The notes under the pieces: model-generated
What the model saw: the letters and a program-made list of their open reading frames with translations, nothing else
Database searches by the model: none
What the model was told of the DNA's origin: nothing
Origin: Atopsyche davidsoni
Lineage: Eukaryota; Arthropoda; Insecta; Trichoptera; Hydrobiosidae
Direction of reading: 5' to 3'
DNA: 64,000 nt
NCBI GenBank assembly: GCA_022113835.1
Contig: JAILWY010000016.1
Location: 2,111,501 to 2,175,500 of the forward strand
Shown: piece by piece, positions 57,601 through 64,000 of the stretch
How the letters are laid out: every line of letters starts with the position of its first letter
Position numbering within the stretch: the stretch's first letter is position 1
Made by a program: the position numbers and the translations under genes

Positions 57601-59614
57601 TATGTACGAATAATGGATAAACACCGCTGATGGTCACGGGGCTTGCAGTTCATTCAGTTTTTTTCGTATTATTACATTGTTAGTTCTTAACTATCTAAGG
57701 ATTATTGTAGCTTAAACCGTTCTTAGGGTTTATTTGTAATATATTTCAACATTTATGTCGATGGAAGAATCACTAAACTCCTGTTTGTGTTTCAAATCTC
57801 ACGGTGTCGGCAAAAAATGTGATATTGGATTTCTGCACTATAAAATCATTTTAAATATTTTTTTAATTGTCGTAGAAATAGTTTACTACATCAAGATGAT
57901 TTTAAAAAAAACTGTATTAACATCAAATAAAATTGCCGTCATATTAATATATATAATATGTTCAGCAGAAGGTATAAAGTGATAACTCTACCGAGTAGAG
58001 GAAAACGATCTTAATTAGATGTTTATTAAAATGATTTTCCTCAACAGGCAAAATTGTTAATGCCTGTTGATAAAAATATTAGCTTTAAAAAAATATATAT
58101 GTTGAAGTATTACTATATACCTTCTATCTAAATGTATTCATTATTTCTTTTTTGAACGACACCGTGACTTGGAGGCTATATTTCTGTGATGTAGATGCCC
58201 CCTTGACTCTAATGTATTGTCGACTTTTTATTTTAATTCAATTAAACATTAAAAACAGCCTATATTATACCTAGAGATTCTGCTGTCTGCCATCCGGCCC
58301 GGAGAGTTCTGTCTCGCGAACCACCGTGAAGCTATTCAGAACTACTGCCCAAAGTTTTTATAAATAAAAATCGCCCGTGAAAAAATATATTTTCTAAAAG
58401 ATACAAAATTGAACATTGCCATTATATTGTTAGAAATTATTTTGTAAGTTGATTTTTTTTTTTATTAATTTTCGACAGATTAGCGTCTAGTCTGAAGGAC
58501 ACAATGAAAAGTTTTATCCACATTGCTGCAAAATTCAAAATTACTCGTGACACATTGTTTGTTTTAGTTGATGTGAAAAAAAACTTTAAAATGATGTGTG
58601 TAATATTATAATGATACTCGTGACAATGCGTTAAACGTGTTTGTGCTATCATTTCCAGAGCAAGATACTTTAGCGATCATTAAGGTTGAAGTATGTTGCA
58701 CGAGTGCTATGTTTCTGCAATTTGATTATTACCTAATCAATTAGTGAAATAACCCGTGTTGCGTATTATTTCTTTGACTGATACGCCTTTCAGAAACTGG
58801 GCGTTTAATTTGCTTTCTAAAACTGTATTAACGCTAATTTAATTATTAGGGAAAACATGGCAATACCGAAACTTGTAAATCAGGGCAATTGAAATTTTCT
58901 TATCCTTGTGTCAATTTCATGAGCAGTGTGCTACTTTTGAGTTGATCGTTATAGCTTTAGTTATTCATTTTGTGATTTCTGCCAGGGTTTGCCAACTAGT
59001 GAGACGAGTAGACGGAACCTCGAAAGCATACCAAAAGGTCTATGACTATATTTTGTTCCTGAAAGTAAAGTGAATAAATTTTATAATGAGTTTTCATTGT
59101 ATATTTATAAATATTTTAGGTTAAGTGTTTGTTTTCAGATATACGAACTCGTCAAATATACTCGGTGTTTCAAGAGTCACGAATTCGGTATCACTTTATG
59201 AACAGCAAATCGATCTTTTTTTTTTTTATATTTGTGTATTCTTTTTAGTCAAATGTTATTTTTTCTATGAGAAAAAGATTCATTTTTGGAAAAAGTTGGA
59301 ACCTTAAAATCCTATAAAATAATAATTTTAAAAAATATATATTAAAAGGGTTTTTTTCATAGTCCATAAGTGATTTTCGGAACACCATGTATAACATATT
59401 TTTTCATACCTGATTAACCAGTTAAGTATATTTTCTATGGTGAATGGATTTCGTGCCTTTTGTCTCTTTTAAATTTCACTAGCAATATTTTTAGTCTGCA
59501 ATGAACGATGGCAAAGCAATTATAATATAAACCAAGGAAGTATATCGGCATAATGAGCTATCGCCTATAAAATGATCTTATGAGATTCCACTATTTCAAT
59601 GTTCTTTTTTCTCT
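57601..59614. other. Intergenic spacer, Rme-8 to the TTAA element
   Basis: AT-rich spacer. Short ORFs (for example 57755-57982) carry no recognisable domain. I see no RNA gene or transposon ends in this 2-kb stretch. Confidence 0.5.
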
Positions 59615-59618
59615 TTAA

Positions 59619-60232
59619 CCCTTTATAGGTCTTTGTGTCTCATAAGTTATATTATCATCTGGAAAAATGGAGACTCCTTGGACCACAAGAAAAAGAGTTC
59701 CGATATTCTTATAGCGCATTATTACCATTTATCTTTTCAGAAATTATTAATATCCAAATTTATTTCTATTTAACCTCACCGTTTCATATAATACCATGAC
59801 TTATGAGACACTGTGTATTTAAAGAATGATGTATGAGAGATTGATATTTTTGAAAGCGAATTTATGCTGGTAAATAACAATTTAAGAATTTACAATTGAA
59901 TTTATTTTTGTAACTAAAAAAAGTATTTGTTATTTTGAAAACGTGGCAGTTTATTGTACGCTATGGATTTGATTACAGATTTCTATAATAAATATACCAA
60001 TTTAAACTTTAAAACTGTAGTAAGGTACGATGAGCTTTTGGAGAGAGGTCTGGAGATCAGCCGTCATGTCTCTGACCAAATGCGGAGTTATCCAAAAAAA
60101 ACCAAAGACAGGTGCGTAGAGGTTAGCGGAGCTCAGTGGCTTCCAATCCTCGGGTGTGTTATAAGTATTAAGCCAACAAAAGAAATGTGAAACCTTAACA
60201 TTGATCACGAATGTCTTATTTCCTATAAAGGG
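59619..60232. mobile_element. piggyBac-like MITE (TTAA duplication, CCCTTTATAGG termini)
   Basis: The termini are perfect 11-bp inverted repeats, CCCTTTATAGG at the left and CCTATAAAGGG at the right. They are flanked by TTAA at 59615-59618 and 60233-60236. TTAA duplication with CCC-beginning ends is diagnostic of the piggyBac superfamily. An inner inverted pair (gtgtctcataag near 59633 and cttatgagacac near 59801) lies in the left third. The 614-bp element has no transposase but contains an ORF of about 76 codons from ATG 59963 to 60190 (LITDFYNKYTNLNFKTVV...), which I do not recognise. Confidence 0.8.
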
Positions 60233-60236
60233 TTAA

Positions 60237-62190
60237 AAAGTTACGTTTTTATTTGAGTATGCTTCAATTATTTTATTGTTAAAATGAAAAATGTTATATG
60301 CCGTATCATGACATTGCAACGATATTGTATGATTCTTGTTTTAAAAAGAAATTATCTGAATTGGGTATTATAACGTATAAAAATATTATAAGATGTCTAA
60401 GGTAACTTTTGAAAAATCTTGCATATCCGAAATATCGTAGAAAATAATTGGTATTTTGAGGGCTCACAAAATTGGAGCGACCGGTTCGCACATTGCTGTC
60501 CCTGTCGAAAAGCGGGATTCGCTTGTTTTCCATTATTTTATTAGATCTATAACGAAGCCATTTTATTTGTATTTAAGATTAATTTAAGTTATTTTATATA
60601 AATTCCAAATTTTTGTGTGTATTTTCCAAATTAGATGAAAACATTATTTGCTTTACGGCATACTTTTAATTCTAAATAAATTCCTCATTATTTTTAATAA
60701 AGTATTTATATTTTTTAATGTTTAGGGTTTTGGACTTTTGATTTGAACTTCAGGTGACTGTTTATCAATGAAATTAAGTTTTAAGACAAAACATTTCACT
60801 TTCATTAATGTTATAATATATTTTGTACCGCAAGTTTGAAAGCCACTGATGTAGAGAATGTGATCTTAACTAATAATATTGTAAATCACTGAATTTATAT
60901 AATCTAAATTTAAGATACTTAGATGACAATATAATGTATGAAGATAAAAACTATTATTATTCTCTGTACGCAATTTAGTTGTTCACAAACATACAATTAA
61001 TTTGATAATAAAGTGTATTTCTTTACAAAAAATAATCAACATATCCCACAAACCAATGCGAAATATTCACATGTACTTATTCGACTAATGAACAAATTTT
61101 CGGGTTGCTTGTCAGAATTGTGAATCACCTGCACATATCAGCGGAATTGTTATTGTTACACGAACATAAGCGTTCGCAAATATTTCTGATTGATCTGTGG
61201 GATACTAATAATTATCTATTCCTCTCATTGCTGTGAATTCCGTTCCCCACTGCCGAACTGCTTTTATTGATACTGTACTGTGGGTTAACTTTAGAATCAC
61301 ACGTACCGACTTGAGAATGTGTTGTTAGTCCACAACTGCGTCACCGACAGAAGGAGACTTGCTCATGTGCCAAAGTGAATTTAATCCCTCGTCTCAATCA
61401 CTTGTTCATTTGACATACACTACGTGAGATCTTGATGAAACACTATTCGGACAAATGTACAATATTAAAACAGGATTGTACTACACCATCTACATAACGA
61501 CAATAGCTCACGCTGCTAGCAAACGGAGGAGACAGAGTTGATAAATAATAATAAAAAGCGTTAAGTCAGTTAGATCTGCCGGACAATCGAGTCTAGGCAC
61601 AATCATTTATTATATATAATCTTCAAGTTGAATATAAAAAAAATATATTTCAAACACATGTTTTAGATGGGTGATAGTGAGATTAAAGATTACATTAAGA
61701 AGTAAAATCAAACATTCAAAACATTGCAAATATGCTCCTGAAGTTTTATAAAATTTTATATTCAATCACATTTTATAACAAGATTTTATCACTTTGTCCT
61801 AACTACAACTTGATTTGTGAACATTCATGGTATTATTTCATTCAACTGGTTTGTTAGAAATAGAGATTGAGAGAACTTATGTCAAACATATATTCATTAT
61901 CATACTTTAATCTCGTAACACTGGGTCCATATATTTATAAAAAGGGCTTATGTGAATTTTAAATTCCCAAAAAGAGTCAAACAATTTTTATAACAAAAAA
62001 TCATATCACACCGTTAACACAATGGCAAATTATACTAACTTTATAAATAAAAGCAAAACCAATTGATCAACACATTCGACGGCGGAAAGACCAGGGAGAG
62101 GGCGATAAATAATATCAAATCATGGACACCAAATTGGTTATTTTAATATTTAATAACTAATTGATAATTTGTTGCTAGTTAAGAAGTGTG
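60237..62190. other. Spacer before the convergent DNAJC2 3' end
   Basis: AT-rich sequence. The right part presumably includes the DNAJC2 3' UTR on the minus strand, but I cannot place its end confidently. No other gene or element is supported. Confidence 0.45.
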
Positions 62191-64000
62191 TTATTTATTC
62201 AACTGGGCAGCTTGTTTTTTTGCTTTGACAAGGTCCACTAATTCCTTGAAGCGCTTCATGCAGTCCTTCTTGCTTCTGTTGGGGATGCACTCGGCGATTC
62301 TGTCCCAACGCTCCGGGGTGCTGGCCGGGTAAGTCTTGATCGCCTGCTCTAGTAGTTCCTGTTCGGTTTTGCTCCAAGGCACATCTTCTTTTCTCTCCTC
62401 TTGTTTTTCGACACTTTTCCTCTCTAGCTTTTCTACACTTTTTCTATCTTGCTTTTCTACACTTTTCCTCTCTTGCTTTTCAACACTTTTTCTTTCTGAT
62501 TGCTTTTCGACACTCGCCCGCTTCGATGACTCAACGTCTCCGTTTTCCAGTTTGGGAGTCTTTTCTTTGACGGGTTTGTCCGGGTTGTGGTTTCCATTAA
62601 CGAGAGGTTTCTTATCAAACGATTGAGATATTCCCGTATCATCAACGGTTGTTGTCACAGGCTTTTTCTTCTCCTTTTCAAATTTATCAAACGCCTCCTG
62701 GTTGGCGGCCACTTTCAGTAAGCTTTTCGAGAAATCTGTGTTTTGTAGATCTTTGGCTTTACTGAGGATGTCTTTGGCAGTGAATCTCCTGTGATCTTCA
62801 AATGTCGCGTGTTGATTTACAAAGTTAGCTATGACTTCCCAGCGCTGGTTGGTGCCGGCGGGGAAGAAATTTACACTCTTGATCAACACCTGGATGTGCT
62901 CCGTGGTCCAAGTGGGAGGACCCGTGGAACCCAATTTAGAGTTTTGTTTGGCAGATTCACTTTTCTGATTATCAAAGAGAGCTTTCCGTTCGGCTTCTAA
63001 TTTTTCTTCAGTTTCATTTTTAACCTTAATGAAGAATTCTCTACCTCCACTCGCTAACTGTTTGTTGAGATCTTGTAATTCCAAATATTTCATCATTTCG
63101 CATATTTTCTCCACGGCAGACATATGTTCAACAGTTTCTGAATCTTGGGAAATGAAGTAATTGTTAGATTTGCAGAAGTCTCGGAAGATCTTTCGTTCCT
63201 TTTTCATATTTTTTTTCATGACTTCTTTTTCTGCTCGAATACTGTCAGCTTTGACCTTCTCCTGTTGGTCGGCGGCTTCTTTGGCCAGCTGCGCTTCCTT
63301 TATTGCTTTCTCTTCCTCCGCTTTCCGTGCCAAGGCTGCATCCTGTAAATTCAAACAAGTTAAATTAAGATTTCTCCCTGTGGCCTTCAATGATATTTCT
63401 TTAATTTAATTCTGGTATTATGAGCTACACGAATCTGAAAGTACTATTTTGAAGTTTCTATACGAGACCAACAGCAATCATGAAATGTTTCAAAAGTCAG
63501 CTTTCTGTGAGAATTAAACAAGATTCAACAGTGTAATTATGCAATATGGGCAATGCTACTACGAGTAAAATCATAAATACACTAAAAAATTGCTTAACTT
63601 CTGACATATCAACCAACAGCACTTCACGATTCCTACCTTACACAAAACAATACTACTTTAGTTTTGCATCTTGTTTCATTAATAATTATTTTACCTGTCT
63701 AGCTTTTTTAGCAGCAACTTTTTTATCCTTGTCATCCTGTTTGAATTTGACTATTCTGGGGTCTGCATTGTAGGCGAGATCTACAAGTGTTCTGATTCTC
63801 GTCATTTCTTCCTTCTTTCTCTTGGCACGCACAGCTTTGTTTTGTTTCTCGATCCACCTTCTCTCCTCTCTATCTTGTCCTTTTTCCTTTTCTTCCTCGT
63901 CATTGTAAGAGTACTCCCTCCATGAATCGAAATCATACCAGAAAGAATAGAACTTCTCTACTTGATTGCGTTGAGTGTCGTCGTCGCCCAGCTTTGGGAC
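62191..64000 (-). CDS. DNAJC2: DNAJC2 (MPP11 / zuotin family) ribosome-associated J protein, C-terminal part
   Basis: In the family, this protein binds the ribosome near the exit tunnel with an Hsp70 partner and also acts on chromatin through SANT domains. Minus-strand exons in the window: >64000-63695 (102 codons) and 63342-62191 (384 codons including TAA). The N-terminal part with the J domain lies beyond the right edge. The first exon carries the conserved [15 protein letters not shown] and [18 protein letters not shown] of the zuotin homology region. Next comes a charged Glu/Lys-rich helix ([19 protein letters not shown]), then SANT 1 ([20 protein letters not shown] ... RWEVIANFV). A linker contains a tandem RKSVEKQ-type repeat, followed by SANT 2 ([20 protein letters not shown] ... 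[17 protein letters not shown]). It ends KKQAAQLNK. Convergent with Rme-8. Confidence 0.95.

Noticed and set aside
57755..57982. 75-codon ORF in the Rme-8/DNAJC2 spacer
   Set aside because: Low-complexity AT-rich frame with no domain, no splice context and no promoter features.

Overview
The window is AT-rich genomic DNA of an insect, most likely a moth or butterfly (order inferred from protein resemblance and genome style). Genes are intron-rich with GT-AG splice sites, the exons are markedly more GC-rich than the introns, and the spacers carry small MITE-like repeats. There is no prokaryotic organisation: no operons, no CRISPR and no phage. I recognise seven conserved genes, plus one weakly identified small gene and one zinc-finger ORF.

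Layout. (1) 275-18503, + strand: the membrane and C-terminal part of an Ih/HCN channel. Its N-terminus lies left of the window. Long introns hold repeats and optional cassette exons for the S4-S5 linker. (2) 22351-28929, + strand: a complete 15-exon TER94 (VCP/p97/Cdc48), 805 aa. (3) 32879-30981, - strand: a complete RpL12, 4 exons, 164 aa. (4) 33366-34523, + strand: an intronless TSG101, 385 aa, head-to-head with RpL12. (5) 39119-35656, - strand: cytosolic seryl-tRNA synthetase, 7 exons, 501 aa, convergent with TSG101. (6) 40171-40861 (possibly to 40954), + strand: a small three-exon gene with weak Nnf1/PMF1 resemblance and an in-frame TGA followed by 30 more plausible codons. (7) 41352-41759: a two-finger C2H2 ORF inside a repeat-rich island (39.4-43.2 kb). 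That island holds two nearly identical 310-bp TTAA-bounded elements and a possible solo LTR. (8) 43867-56760, + strand: a complete Rme-8/DNAJC13, 35 coding exons, 2222 aa. (9) >64000-62191, - strand: the C-terminal part of DNAJC2 (MPP11/zuotin family) with two SANT domains, convergent with Rme-8.

The recognised genes are mostly housekeeping genes of proteostasis and trafficking: an AAA segregase, an ESCRT-I subunit, an endosomal J protein, a ribosome-associated J protein, a ribosomal protein and a tRNA synthetase, beside one neuronal or muscle channel. They are transcribed independently, and I see no evidence that they form a functional cluster.

Points most worth a second look: the HCN S4-S5 linker cassette exons; a 123-nt stop-free intron inside the HCN cyclic-nucleotide domain; the pair of 310-bp TTAA-flanked repeats differing at one visible base; the TGA-interrupted small gene; and an in-frame alternative acceptor in Rme-8. 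I found no clearly novel multi-gene system. Exon boundaries were set by reading splice sites and checking that phases agree; no alignment or RNA evidence was available.
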